Notes: generated from the letters alone by a model not told the origin. A stretch of 64,000 nucleotides of DNA from JANWXD01 sp037446115 (GCA_037446115.1 JBBIJF010000002.1:124001-188000); one strand, 5' to 3'. Positions 17,663-26,425 are shown, counted from the stretch's first letter. A program made the numbers and translations.

Positions 17663-18531
17663 GCCGGTTCCTCCACAAAGCGGTCGCCGAGCTGGGCGCG
17701 GTGCTGGGCGCGCATGAGCTCCAGGTAGTCCGGACGGTCGCGGTCCACGAATTTGCCGACGATGATCTCACCGCGCTTTTCCAACCCGACCTCGCTGGTG
17801 GGCGCCCCGTGGCGGATCTTGCTCTTTTCCTTGTAGTACTTCATGGTGTCCAGCCCGTCGCCGAGTTTGTTGCGGCGTTCATACAGCGTGGGGCAGGGTG
17901 AGAGCACCTCGATGAAACAAAAACCCGGTTTCTTCAGGATTTCGACCATCGAGCGCGTCAACTGCCGGACGTGGAACGTGGTCCACCGCGCCACATAGAC
18001 GGCGCCCGCTGCGTCCATCAGGTGCGGCAAATTGAACGCCGGCTCGAAGCCGCCGTAAGGCGACGTGGTCGTAATCGAACTGGGGGGCGTGGTGGGACCG
18101 GACTGCCCGCCCGTCATGGCATACAGAAAATTGTTGATGCAGATCACCTTGATGTCCACGTTGCGCCGTGCGGCATGAATGATGTGATTGCCGCCGATGG
18201 CGAACAGGTCGCCGTCCCCGGAGTAGACCACGACCTTGAGGGCGGGGTTGGCCAGTTTCAGCCCCGTGGCGAAGGGGACTGCGCGGCCGTGCGTGGTGTG
18301 GAAGGAATCGAGCGCCACGTAGCCAGCCACCCGGCCCGAGCACCCGATGCCCGAAACCACCACGAGACGGTCGAGATCTTCCTTGGACTCGATCAGCGCG
18401 CGGACGAAACAGTTCAAGCTGGTTCCGATCCCGCACCCGGGACACCAGATATGCGGCAGCCGGTCCGTACGCAGATACGGCTCAACCGGATTCTCAACCG
18501 GAACCTCCACCTGATCCAGCGCTTCGATCAT
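17647..18531 (-). CDS. korB: 2-oxoacid:ferredoxin oxidoreductase, beta subunit (thiamine diphosphate-binding)
   Basis: A 294-aa beta subunit holding the thiamine diphosphate site. CPGCG at 30-34 contributes iron-sulfur ligands. The TPP/Mg motif is SGDGDLFAIGGNHIIHAARRN (GDG followed by N). A CSGR loop near 105 and YAMTGGQSGPTTP are typical of 2-oxoglutarate-type members. Its ATG overlaps the TGA of the alpha subunit by 4 nt. Together with gltA across the convergent junction, 2-oxoglutarate is the most likely substrate, although a branched-chain or other oxoacid cannot be excluded. Confidence 0.93.
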   Translation of the reverse strand: MIEALDQVEVPVENPVEPYLRTDRLPHIWCPGCGIGTSLNCFVRALIESKEDLDRLVVVSGIGCSGRVAGYVALDSFHTTHGRAVPFATGLKLANPALKVVVYSGDGDLFAIGGNHIIHAARRNVDIKVICINNFLYAMTGGQSGPTTPPSSITTTSPYGGFEPAFNLPHLMDAAGAVYVARWTTFHVRQLTRSMVEILKKPGFCFIEVLSPCPTLYERRNKLGDGLDTMKYYKEKSKIRHGAPTSEVGLEKRGEIIVGKFVDRDRPDYLELMRAQHRAQLGDRFVEEPACLCG

Positions 18532-19685
18532 CGGGCCGCCTCCTCGATGACGGAAAGAATTTGCTCGGGCCGGTGCACCGTGCCTCCCGCGTGAGGCACC
18601 CCGTAAGTCCGGGCGGCCCCGCCCGCCGCCCGCTCCACTTCCCGGACGATCTGGCCCAGATTCAGCTCCGGTACGACGAAGGCGCCGGTCCGGCGCGCCA
18701 GATCGCGGATCTTCTCGTCCGGGAACGGCCAGATGGTGATGAGCCGCAGTTTGCCCACGCGGATGCCCTTGGCGCGCGCCAGATCGATCGCGCGCTGCGC
18801 CACGCGCGATGTGATCCCGTAGGAGACCACCACTACGTCGGCATCGTCCGTGCCTTCCTCCTCATAGAAAGCCAGTTCGCCGGCAGCGCGGCGGATTTTC
18901 TCTTTCAGCCGCCGCACCAGTTTGTCCTGCACCTCCGGCGTGATGAGGGGATAACCGCGCTCGTCGTGTGTAACCCCCGTGACGTGGAACCGGTATCCGT
19001 CGCCGGCGCGCACCATTTCCGGCACGAGATCTTCGCACGGTTCGAACGGCTTGTATTCTCCGGGAGGCTTCCGCGTGTACCGCCTCGGGTAAACTTCGAT
19101 CTCCTCGGCCGGCGGGATGACGACCTTTTCCGTCATGTGCCCGACGACTTCATCCATCATGAACATGACCGGAGTCCGGTACTGTTCTGCAAGGTTGAAG
19201 GCCCTGACCGTCAGGTCGAAACATTCCTGCGGAGAGTTCGGCGAAAGCGCGATGATCTCGTAATCACCGTGGGAGCCCCACCGTGCTTGCATCATGTCGC
19301 CCTGGGCGGGCAACGTCGGAAGCCCCGTAGAGGGTCCGCCGCGCTGCACGTTGACGATCACGCACGGCGTCTCGGTCATCACCGCCAGTCCCACGTGCTC
19401 CATCATCAGGGAGAAGCCCGGCCCGGAGGTGACGGTGAACGCCTTGGCGCCGGCCCAGACCGCTCCCAGAATCGCAATGGAGGCCGCCAGCTCGTCCTCC
19501 ATCTGGATGAACAGACCTCCCACGGTGGGGATGCGGGCGGCAAACCGCTCGACCACCTCGGTCGAAGGCGTGATGGGGTAGCCTGCGGCAAATCGCGCAC
19601 CGGCGGCCAAAGCGCCCTCGCAGCAGGCATGGTCTCCGTCCATGAAATGGACGCCGGTGAGCACGCCCCTGGGGTCAGCTTTCAC
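18528..19685 (-). CDS. korA: 2-oxoacid:ferredoxin oxidoreductase, alpha subunit
   Basis: A 385-aa alpha subunit with the pyrimidine-binding domain (ACCEGALAAGARFAAGYPITPSTE) and the conserved SGPGFSLMMEHVGLA segment. I set the start at GTG 19685, preceded by AGGAGG at 6-nt spacing; a longer frame 17 codons upstream has no ribosome site and would run deep into the ferredoxin gene. The start overlaps the end of the ferredoxin-like subunit by about 11 nt. Order D-A-B-C is typical of 2-oxoglutarate:ferredoxin oxidoreductases. Confidence 0.93.
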   Translation of the reverse strand: MKADPRGVLTGVHFMDGDHACCEGALAAGARFAAGYPITPSTEVVERFAARIPTVGGLFIQMEDELAASIAILGAVWAGAKAFTVTSGPGFSLMMEHVGLAVMTETPCVIVNVQRGGPSTGLPTLPAQGDMMQARWGSHGDYEIIALSPNSPQECFDLTVRAFNLAEQYRTPVMFMMDEVVGHMTEKVVIPPAEEIEVYPRRYTRKPPGEYKPFEPCEDLVPEMVRAGDGYRFHVTGVTHDERGYPLITPEVQDKLVRRLKEKIRRAAGELAFYEEEGTDDADVVVVSYGITSRVAQRAIDLARAKGIRVGKLRLITIWPFPDEKIRDLARRTGAFVVPELNLGQIVREVERAAGGAARTYGVPHAGGTVHRPEQILSVIEEAAR

Positions 19686-19923
19686 TGGCGCCTCCTGCCA
19701 ACTTGCCGTTCCGGAACTTCCAGCCGAAGATCGCAAAGTCGGGGCAGTACATCCCGCACAGGTCGCAACCGCTACATTTCTCAGGAGCTACGACGTGAGG
19801 CGGATGATAACCCTTCGAGTTGAAGGCGCTGGACATGGCCAGCACCTTGGTCGGGCAGAACTCCACGCAAAAGCCGCAGCCTTTGCAGCGCTCCACCAAA
19901 ATCGTCACGGAGCCCCTCGGCAT
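19675..19923 (-). CDS. korD: 4Fe-4S ferredoxin-like delta subunit of 2-oxoacid oxidoreductase
   Basis: An 82-aa double-cluster ferredoxin with two CxxCxxCxxxCP sets (CKGCGFCVEFCP and CSGCDLCGMYCP), binding two [4Fe-4S] clusters that pass electrons from the catalytic subunits to free ferredoxin. I chose the ATG at 19923, which gives the usual short N-terminus (MPRGSVTI) and has TGAGG upstream; an ATG at 19953 is also open. First gene of the korDABC operon, divergent from groES. Confidence 0.92.
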   Translation of the reverse strand: MPRGSVTILVERCKGCGFCVEFCPTKVLAMSSAFNSKGYHPPHVVAPEKCSGCDLCGMYCPDFAIFGWKFRNGKLAGGASES

Positions 19924-20071
19924 AAACTCAGCCTCACGGACTGCCATGCACATCGGTTGCCAGAGCGGAGCACTGGGAGGCGCGTTCCGGCGGCAGGGGC
20001 GGCACCGCTGCTCGTTGGATTTGCCGACATGGCCAAGCTGCCCGCACGGGCTCCAAGGGCTTTTGCCGCGC

Positions 20072-20100
20072 TTGACACCCTCGAACTGCCCGGCTATAGT
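20072..20100 (+). promoter_or_regulatory. Consensus sigma-70 promoter of groES
   Basis: TTGACA (20072-20077) and TATAGT (20095-20100) are separated by exactly 17 nt. The predicted start near 20107 leaves a leader of about 57 nt with AAGGAG (20150-20155) 8 nt before the groES ATG. No CIRCE-type inverted repeat is visible, so HrcA control is not indicated. Confidence 0.8.
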
Positions 20101-20163
20101 GGCACACGGCGTGGCTCAATTTGTCCGGGCCGCGCCGGACCTCTCGGCAAGGAGCGCAAACCA

Positions 20164-20454
20164 ATGGTAATCCGGCCCCTTCACGATCACGTTCTGGTCC
20201 GGCGTCTTGAGGAGGCTGAGTCGGTGCGGGGCGGCATTGTCATCCCCGACACGGCCAAAGAAAAACCCCAGCAAGGGGAAGTCATCGCTGTCGGCAACGG
20301 TAAGCTGCTCGAAACCGGCGAACGCGTACCGCTGGACGTGAAACCGGGCGACCGGATCCTGTTTGGCAAGTACGCGGGCTCGGATGTGAAAATTGACGGC
20401 GAGGAATACCTCATCCTCCGGGAAGACGAAATCCTCGGAGTGCTGGCCGATTAG
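20164..20454 (+). CDS. groS: Co-chaperonin GroES
   Basis: A 96-aa Hsp10. It has the expected N-terminus MVIRPLHDHVLVRRLEEAE, the mobile loop around residues 17-35 with GGIVIPDTAKEKP, and the conserved C-terminal block YLILREDEILGVL. It caps the GroEL folding chamber. The frame is open well upstream, but ATG 20164 has the correct N-terminus and a ribosome site. The next gene is a Skp-like protein rather than groEL, so this groES stands apart from a chaperonin partner in this window. Confidence 0.95.
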   Translation: MVIRPLHDHVLVRRLEEAESVRGGIVIPDTAKEKPQQGEVIAVGNGKLLETGERVPLDVKPGDRILFGKYAGSDVKIDGEEYLILREDEILGVLAD

Positions 20455-20545
20455 CGGCCCTCAGTTATCGTGCGCCGAGCGTTGAGGCGCGGCTGTGCTA
20501 ACCTGTGATTGGACTTTTTCAAAACCCAGTCGAAGGAGTGCGTGG

Positions 20546-21067
20546 ATGCATCGGTTGTGTGATCGCTCTCTTTGCATGATCGCCGGAGTCCTGTGGCTGG
20601 CCTGTTCTGCCGCGGGTCAAACCAAGGTCGCCGTCATCAACATGCAGCGGGCGCTGCTGGACACCGCCGAGCTCAAGAAGGCCCAGGCCGAGCTGGAGGC
20701 GAAATTCCGGCCGCGGCAAGAAGCGATGGCGAAACTGCAGAAGGAGATCGAAAGCATCCAGCAACAGTTGCAGACCATGCGCGGCAAGCTCACCGACCAG
20801 GCCGAACAGGATCTCAACCTCCAGATGCAACGCAAGCAGCGGGAGTGGCAGCGTCTCAACGAAGACCTGCAGGCCGACGTGGACTTCGAGCGCAACACCA
20901 TCCTCAGCCGCACCGGGCGCCAGATGCAGCAAATCATCGCCAAGCTGGCCGAAGAAAAGGGCCTGGATCTGGTTCTTGACGCCACCGATGCCCACTATTT
21001 CCGGCCGGTCCTCGACCTCACCCAGGAGGCGACGGCGGCCTACGACAAAGCGCACCCCGTCAAGTAG
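20546..21067 (+). CDS. OmpH/Skp family outer-membrane protein chaperone
   Basis: A 173-aa periplasmic protein. A signal peptide covers about residues 1-25 (LCMIAGVLWLACSAAGQ). The Skp beta-strand KVAVINMQRALLDTAE follows, then a long coiled coil from about 42 to 130 (Gln/Lys/Glu-rich), and a C-terminal strand region EEKGLDLVLDATDAHYF. Skp trimers hold unfolded outer-membrane proteins, such as the TonB-dependent receptor above. The start at ATG 20546 has AAGGAG 7 nt upstream. Bam and Lpx neighbours usually seen with skp are absent here. Confidence 0.88.
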   Translation: MHRLCDRSLCMIAGVLWLACSAAGQTKVAVINMQRALLDTAELKKAQAELEAKFRPRQEAMAKLQKEIESIQQQLQTMRGKLTDQAEQDLNLQMQRKQREWQRLNEDLQADVDFERNTILSRTGRQMQQIIAKLAEEKGLDLVLDATDAHYFRPVLDLTQEATAAYDKAHPVK

Positions 21068-21088
21068 GAGCAAGGCAGGCCTGGAGCC

Positions 21089-21547
21089 ATGCCGGGCTAT
21101 CTGGAGAGTTACGGCGCGGCAGAGGAACGGCGAGAGCGAATCCTCAAGCGCATTGCGCTCGCGGTGCTCCTGATCCTGGTCGCGAGCGTAACCGTCTACT
21201 TCTTGTTCCGCAACTATCGCGAAGTCAAGCAGGCGGAACTGTTCTTTGAATTGCTCCGCAAGAAGGATTACCAGGCGGCCTACCGGCTCTGGGGATGTAA
21301 CGAACCGTCTGCGCCTGCCTGCCGCGACTATCCTTTTCAGGCGTTTCTCGAGGACTGGGGACCGAAAGGCCGCCATCCGGATGCGTCCGCGGTGGAGTTC
21401 AAGCGCGTGCGCGGTTGTCGCGACGGCGTCATCATTGCCGTGGGCTTTCCGAAAGGCGGCGAGGAACTGCTCTGGGTGCAGCGAGGCCAGCGCGTCATCG
21501 GCTTTGCCCCATGGCCCGTCTGCAATCCTCGCCTGCCGTCCCCCTGA
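21089..21547 (+). CDS. Small membrane-anchored protein of unknown function
   Basis: A 152-aa protein with one transmembrane helix at about residues 23-43 (ALAVLLILVASVTVYFLF) preceded by a charged cytoplasmic tail, and a soluble C-terminal domain of about 105 residues. The soluble part contains four Cys (WGCNEPSAPAC, RGCRDG, VCNPR), which could form disulfides outside the cell membrane. It follows the Skp-like gene by 21 nt and is probably co-transcribed. The helix plus a short tetratricopeptide-like start (FFELLRKKDYQAAYRLWG) resembles small acidobacterial envelope proteins, but no function can be assigned. Confidence 0.75.
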   Translation: MPGYLESYGAAEERRERILKRIALAVLLILVASVTVYFLFRNYREVKQAELFFELLRKKDYQAAYRLWGCNEPSAPACRDYPFQAFLEDWGPKGRHPDASAVEFKRVRGCRDGVIIAVGFPKGGEELLWVQRGQRVIGFAPWPVCNPRLPSP

Positions 21548-21568
21548 CTCGCGACGGCAGCGCGGATT

Positions 21569-23590
21569 TCATCTCCACACGGGGTTGACGAACGCTCCGT
21601 TGGCGGCCACGTCCCACACTGCCAGGCGGGCCCACCTCCAGCCGGAGGCTTTCACCTTCCACTCGAAGGTCGCCGCACCGAAAGGCCGCGTGGTCTCGAG
21701 CGGAAAGATCTCGTGCCGCGTCTCGGTTCCGTCGCCCCAGACCACCTCGGCCATCTTCAACGGAAACGTCCAGCGCACCGCCGCACGAACCAGCACGGTG
21801 TCCGCGCTTGCCGACGCGATGTGCACCTCAGGCAAGAGCACCTCTCCTGTGGTCACAAAGAACTCGCCCCGGGCCAGAGCTTCCAGCACGTCGCCGTAGC
21901 GCTCCCAGGCGGGCAACTGCTTCAGCCGCACGTAATTAACGTTCATGTGCGCATACAGCTCGTGCGTCTCATCAATCTGAAAGACGTCCACCTCGCCGAG
22001 CAGCCGTTTGCGCAGGCCCCAGTTCGACAGCTCGTCGAGCAGCTTGAAGGCGCGCTCCCCCAGGCGCGGTGAGGAAAGATCGGAGGGCATGGCTTTCCAG
22101 CCGGCGCCGAAAAAGCTGGCGTCGCGGAAGTAATCCGCGTGGCGGATTTTGTCGGGATAGCCGGTGGAGCCTTTCGTGCGCGGGTGGGTTTGATAGACGA
22201 GGCCCCGCTCCCGGCGCACCAGATCGAACAATTCGCCCGCATCCGCGACCCGGTACACCCGCCCAAAACGGGCATCCTCGGTAACGAACGGCGTGTCGGG
22301 CGGCCGGCTCATGAACCAGTACACCGGTTGCGGAAAGATAACCGTATAGTGGCCGCCGTAATGCACGTTGGCCTCTTCGGAAGGAATCAGGAGCAACTCC
22401 GAATCCGATTGCGCGCGGCAGGCTCGGAAGTAGGCATCCAGTTCCTTCAACCGCAGATCGGTCAGGTCGCGCGGATGGCCGTCGCCGTGAAAGTCGGAGA
22501 GGATGGCCGCGTCTACGCCCATGGCCTTGAGCACGGGCTTGAACGGCGGTGCCCAATCGAAGCCGCGGGCCAGGGCCTGCACCGTGTAGGCGAAGTGCCA
22601 GTGCGAGGTGACGGTCTTGTACCCGGCCAGTGGCGGAAAGCGGTCTTGATTCGTGTAGCGCAGGACCTCTTCAAGCAGGACGGCCGGATCCCGGTCCGAC
22701 AGTTGCAAAAACAACGCCATCCGCTGCTCGCTTCCCGGCGGGGCGTTCATCCAGGGATAGTAAGCCGTATTGTCGTCGGACCACTGCCGGATCCCTGCGG
22801 AGACGGCGCCGCGCCAGGCGCTGTGCCACAGGTAGCCCAGGTTGGTCGTGAAGTCGCGCGCAAAGAAGTATTGGTGCGGCGGCGGGAACACAGCCAGGCT
22901 GCCGGTCCCCGTATCAAAGGTCAGGGCGCGGTAGCGCGCGGTGATGACGGCCCGCTCCGGCCCGCGAGCCGGCGCCGTGCGGAGCTGTCCGCCAGTGTCG
23001 TAATAGACGACCTGTGCCTGCATGTTGCCGCCCGGGGTAAGCTGCTGTTCGGCCCGCACGCGGATGCCGGCGTCGTAGTAGTAGGCGGTGTCCGGCTCGG
23101 CGGTGGTCAGGCGCGCTTCCTGTTGGATCAGACGGCTCCCCGGATAAAAAATGTACGCCACTGCGCCGCGGAAGGTGCCCGCCTCCAGACCGTCGAACAC
23201 CACCTCCACCCGCTCACCCGTAGTGCGGGCTTTGGCCGAACGCAGCCGCAGTTCGGCGCGAAATTGCCGCGTTCCGTCGGGATGGCTGGGCGGAAGGTCA
23301 AAGAACTGATCCCATCCGCCGCGACGCCTGCCCGTTGTAATCCAGTAAAGCGGCGTGGCGCGATCCACGACGTGCCGCGCTCCCGTGCCGATCGCGGTGA
23401 TCAGGGGACGGGCCGGATCCAGGGAAAACTCTGCCCTCCAGGTCCGTCCCGTCTCGTCGGGCCACCGCACCGCTACACCGCCGGCAACCGGTTCGACCGC
23501 CACCGGACCGGGACGGACCTCGGAGAGATCGAGCGGCACGTTGGCGCCGCAGCCGCACAATGCCGCCAGCAGCAACCAGACCAGGCGCAT
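21569..23590 (-). CDS. Exported PHP-domain-like lipoprotein
   Basis: A 673-aa exported protein. The N-terminus MRLVWLLLAALCGCG carries a lipobox-like LCGC at 11-14. Residues about 25-340 are beta-rich, resembling a sugar-binding or mutarotase-like sandwich. The region from about 355 to 600 looks like a PHP phosphoesterase/TIM-barrel domain: SDFHGDGHP, EEANVHYGGHYTV, YQTHPRTKG and DVFQIDETHE supply His/Asp/Glu metal ligands in the expected order. A short beta domain closes it. It starts 1 nt after the stop of a Tat-exported DegT aminotransferase, so the two are a coupled pair probably acting on the same extracytoplasmic substrate. The catalytic activity is inferred only. Confidence 0.75.
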   Translation of the reverse strand: MRLVWLLLAALCGCGANVPLDLSEVRPGPVAVEPVAGGVAVRWPDETGRTWRAEFSLDPARPLITAIGTGARHVVDRATPLYWITTGRRRGGWDQFFDLPPSHPDGTRQFRAELRLRSAKARTTGERVEVVFDGLEAGTFRGAVAYIFYPGSRLIQQEARLTTAEPDTAYYYDAGIRVRAEQQLTPGGNMQAQVVYYDTGGQLRTAPARGPERAVITARYRALTFDTGTGSLAVFPPPHQYFFARDFTTNLGYLWHSAWRGAVSAGIRQWSDDNTAYYPWMNAPPGSEQRMALFLQLSDRDPAVLLEEVLRYTNQDRFPPLAGYKTVTSHWHFAYTVQALARGFDWAPPFKPVLKAMGVDAAILSDFHGDGHPRDLTDLRLKELDAYFRACRAQSDSELLLIPSEEANVHYGGHYTVIFPQPVYWFMSRPPDTPFVTEDARFGRVYRVADAGELFDLVRRERGLVYQTHPRTKGSTGYPDKIRHADYFRDASFFGAGWKAMPSDLSSPRLGERAFKLLDELSNWGLRKRLLGEVDVFQIDETHELYAHMNVNYVRLKQLPAWERYGDVLEALARGEFFVTTGEVLLPEVHIASASADTVLVRAAVRWTFPLKMAEVVWGDGTETRHEIFPLETTRPFGAATFEWKVKASGWRWARLAVWDVAANGAFVNPVWR

Positions 23591-23591
23591 C

Positions 23592-24911
23592 TCAAACCTT
23601 CCTCAGGTCCCCGGCACGCGCCTGTATCTTGCGGACCGCTTCGGCGATCTGCTCCATATCCCGGCGCTCGCCGAGCAGCATGGGTTGCGTGAACCAGACC
23701 GCTTCTTCACAGAGCCGGTCGTTGGCCGGACACTGGTTGCGCTCCTGCCAGGCGGCCAGCCGCTCGGCCGGATAAATGGCCCGGTAGGGGCGCGACGCGA
23801 GCGTGCGCGCCAGAAACGGCTCCTTGTTGAGCGGCCGGTAGCCGCCCGAGCAGGGAATGCCCTCCGCGCGCAGGGCTTTCAGGAAAACCTCGCGAGACAC
23901 CCCGGCGAAACGCTCCTTGTGGTAGCGCAGCATGTACAGATGCCAGGCGTTGCGCGTGCAGCCTTCGTACTGCCGCGCCGGTTCGATGCCCGGGATCTCT
24001 CGCAGCAGGCTGGTCAGATACTCTGCGTTCTGCTCGCGGCGCCGGGACTGTTCTTCGAGCCGCGCCATCTGGGCGACCAGCAGAGCCGCCTGAAATTGGG
24101 TCATGCGCAAATTGGCCCCGTTGCCATCGTAGGAAAAGCTCAGGCCGGCCGTGCGGCGGCTGCGCCCGTTGTTGTGAAAGGTGAAGCAGCGTTCCACGAA
24201 CTCCTCGTCGTCGGTGACGATGGCGCCGCCCTCGCCGGAGCACAGATTCTTGGATACCTGAAAGCTGAAACAACCCGCTTGACCGAGCGAGCCGGCCTTG
24301 CGCCCGCGCCATTCCGCCAGGTGGGCCTGGCAGGCATCTTCGAGGACCGGCAGCTTGTGCTTGCGCGCCGCCGCCAGGATCGTGTCCATGTCGGCGACGT
24401 TTCCGCCCAGGTGCACGGGCAGGATCGCGCGCGTGTGCTCGGTGATCGCGGCCTCGATCTTGCGCGCGTCCATCTGGAAGGTCTCCGGATCCGTGTCTAC
24501 AAACACCGGCAGCGCATGATGCAGCAAAACGACATTGATGGTGGCGACGAAGGTGTACGGCGGCACGATGACTTCGTCGCCCGGCCCGACGCCCAGAGCA
24601 TGAAGGGAAGCAAACAGGGCGCTGGTGCCGTTGGCCGTAGCCAGGCAATGTTTCGTTCCGATCAACTTCGCATAGGCTTCTTCGAAGCGCCGCGCCCACC
24701 GGCCCGACGTGCCCCGAAACCACTGCCCGGAGCGGAGCACCTCCAGCAGGGCCTCTTCGTCTCGCGGAGCCACCTTGGGCCAAGAGGGAAACGGCTCGCT
24801 GCGCACGGGCCGGCCGCCCAACAAAGCGAGCCGGTCGCTGGAGGCTAAAACCACGGGAGCGGCCGCGGGGACGGCGCCGAGGAACCGGCGGCGCGTTACT
24901 GACCCGGACAT
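23592..24911 (-). CDS. DegT/DnrJ/EryC1/StrS family aminotransferase with Tat signal
   Basis: A 439-aa PLP-dependent aminotransferase of the sugar-aminotransferase family. PLP-lysine is K221 in FQVSKNL, with the PLP-ring aspartate in LEDACQAH at 192 and the conserved YTFVATINVVLLH near 119-131. Unusually, the protein begins with a twin-arginine signal (RRRFLG at 7-12 followed by AVPAAAPVVLA), so it appears to be exported folded with its cofactor. ATG 24911 has AGGAGG at 8-nt spacing; a GTG three codons upstream overlaps that site. It is coupled to the PHP-like lipoprotein. Family members normally work in the cytoplasm on nucleotide sugars, so the real reaction is open. Confidence 0.88.
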   Translation of the reverse strand: MSGSVTRRRFLGAVPAAAPVVLASSDRLALLGGRPVRSEPFPSWPKVAPRDEEALLEVLRSGQWFRGTSGRWARRFEEAYAKLIGTKHCLATANGTSALFASLHALGVGPGDEVIVPPYTFVATINVVLLHHALPVFVDTDPETFQMDARKIEAAITEHTRAILPVHLGGNVADMDTILAAARKHKLPVLEDACQAHLAEWRGRKAGSLGQAGCFSFQVSKNLCSGEGGAIVTDDEEFVERCFTFHNNGRSRRTAGLSFSYDGNGANLRMTQFQAALLVAQMARLEEQSRRREQNAEYLTSLLREIPGIEPARQYEGCTRNAWHLYMLRYHKERFAGVSREVFLKALRAEGIPCSGGYRPLNKEPFLARTLASRPYRAIYPAERLAAWQERNQCPANDRLCEEAVWFTQPMLLGERRDMEQIAEAVRKIQARAGDLRKV

Positions 24912-24972
24912 GGCGCACACCTCCTGTTCAACGATCCTCCCTTGATGGTACCCTCGTTGATTTCCGAAGCCA

Positions 24973-25692
24973 ATGAGCCCGTTTTCCGCGCTGGAGGTGC
25001 TTCAACAGCAGGTCATCGCCTGCCGGAAGTGCCCCCGGCTGATTGAGCACTGCCGGCGTGTGGCGCGCGAGAAGCGGCGCGCCTGGCGCGACTGGGACTA
25101 CTGGGGCCGGCCCGTCCCCTCCTTCGGCGACCCGCAGGCGCGCGTGCTGGTGATCGGCCTTGCTCCCGCAGCTCACGGCGCCAACCGTACCGGGCGCATG
25201 TTTACCGGTGACCGCTCCGGTGATTTCCTCTACAAGGTGCTCTACGACACCGGCTTCGCCTCTCAGCCCGTGAGCCGCTCCCGTGACGACGGGCTCCGGC
25301 TGCGCGACCTCTACATCACGGCCGCCCTGCGCTGCGCCCCTCCGGCGAATAAGCCTCGCCCGGAGGAGATCCGCAACTGCCGGCCTTGGCTGGAAAGAGA
25401 GCTCGATCTGCTCGGCAACGTCCGCGTGGTCGTCGCGCTGGGCCGCATCGCCTTTGACGTGTATCTCTCCATCCTCCGCGATCGCGGTCTGATCCGCAGG
25501 CGTTCCGATTTTCGATTCGGCCATAACCGGCTCCACCGCATCGGGCCGGGCCGGCCGCTGCTGATCAGCTCCTATCATCCCAGCCAGCAGAACACTTCAA
25601 CCGGGCGGCTCACGGAAGCCATGTTGCGCCGGGTGTTCGAACGCGCACGGCGCCTGGCGGCCGGCGCAGGCCCTTGCACGCCTGGCGACTGA
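24973..25692 (+). CDS. Uracil-DNA glycosylase, family 5 (UDGb)
   Basis: A 239-aa DNA repair enzyme that removes uracil and some other deaminated bases. The family-5 motif GLAPAAHGANRTGRMFTGD is at about 62-80, lacking the catalytic Asp/Asn of classical UDG as usual for UDGb. The C-terminal motif SYHPSQQNT matches. Four Cys for a [4Fe-4S] cluster are present: C17, C20, C121 and C136. It is 16 nt upstream of tenA on the same strand. Confidence 0.92.
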   Translation: MSPFSALEVLQQQVIACRKCPRLIEHCRRVAREKRRAWRDWDYWGRPVPSFGDPQARVLVIGLAPAAHGANRTGRMFTGDRSGDFLYKVLYDTGFASQPVSRSRDDGLRLRDLYITAALRCAPPANKPRPEEIRNCRPWLERELDLLGNVRVVVALGRIAFDVYLSILRDRGLIRRRSDFRFGHNRLHRIGPGRPLLISSYHPSQQNTSTGRLTEAMLRRVFERARRLAAGAGPCTPGD

Positions 25693-25708
25693 GTGGTTTG
25701 CTGAGGAG

Positions 25709-26419
25709 ATGGAAGCTTTTTGGGCGTTCACCTTGCTACTGGCCGGCGCAAAACACGAGAGATTCACTACAGAACTCTGGAACCACATCCGCTCCATTTA
25801 CGCCGCCACGCTGAACCATCCGTTTCTGAGAGGACTGAGCGAGGGCACGCTGCCCAGGGAGCGTTTCGAGTTCTACCTTCTCCAGGACGGCTACTATCTC
25901 CGCGCCTTTGCCCAGGCGCTCAGCGTGCTGGCGGCCAAGGCTCCTCGCGAAGACTGGGCCATCACGCTGAACGAGCATGCGGCGGCGGCTTTGAAAGTCG
26001 AACGGCAGCTCCACGAGACGATCCTCGCCTCCTATGGCATTCCCAAAAAAGCTATTCTGGAAGCCCGTCCCGCGCCGACCAATTACGCCTACACGAACCA
26101 CCTGCTGGCCGCGGCCTGGCAACGCCCGTTCGCCGAAGGACTCGCTGCGTTGCTTCCCTGTTACTGGGTTTACTGGGAGGTCGGCAAGGAATTGAAGAAG
26201 CGGGGCTCCCGGCACCCCGACTACCAGAAGTGGATTGATCAGTACGCCGCCGAAGAATACGGCGTGCTCGTCGAACAGGTGCTGGCCATGATGGATGAGG
26301 AGGCAAGTCTGCTGGAGGCCGCCGCGCGACAGCGTGCCCGCGACCTGTTCACACTCTCGGCCCGCTACGAGTACATGTTCTGGGACATGGCCTGGCGCCA
26401 GGAGCGCTGGGCCCCTTGA
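25709..26419 (+). CDS. tenA: Aminopyrimidine aminohydrolase / thiaminase II (TenA)
   Basis: A helical protein of the TenA/PQQC superfamily that hydrolyses aminopyrimidine thiamine breakdown products for salvage to HMP. The catalytic Cys is C151 in LLPCYWVYWEVG, with the active-site Asp in FYLLQDGYYL at D60 and the C-terminal Glu in SARYEYMFWDMAW. Numbering is shifted by 16 relative to the B. subtilis enzyme (C135), so the first 16 residues may be an over-extension. The AGGAG directly abuts this ATG with no spacer, which also weakens it, but no convincing later start is visible. No TPP riboswitch is seen. Confidence 0.92.
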   Translation: MEAFWAFTLLLAGAKHERFTTELWNHIRSIYAATLNHPFLRGLSEGTLPRERFEFYLLQDGYYLRAFAQALSVLAAKAPREDWAITLNEHAAAALKVERQLHETILASYGIPKKAILEARPAPTNYAYTNHLLAAAWQRPFAEGLAALLPCYWVYWEVGKELKKRGSRHPDYQKWIDQYAAEEYGVLVEQVLAMMDEEASLLEAAARQRARDLFTLSARYEYMFWDMAWRQERWAP

Positions 26420-26425
26420 CCACGA

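Noticed and set aside
20455..20545. groEL downstream of groES
   Set aside because: The next gene is Skp-like; no GroEL motif is found in the window.
25693..25708. TPP riboswitch before tenA
   Set aside because: Only 16 nt separate it from the uracil-DNA glycosylase stop, and no THI-box sequence is seen.
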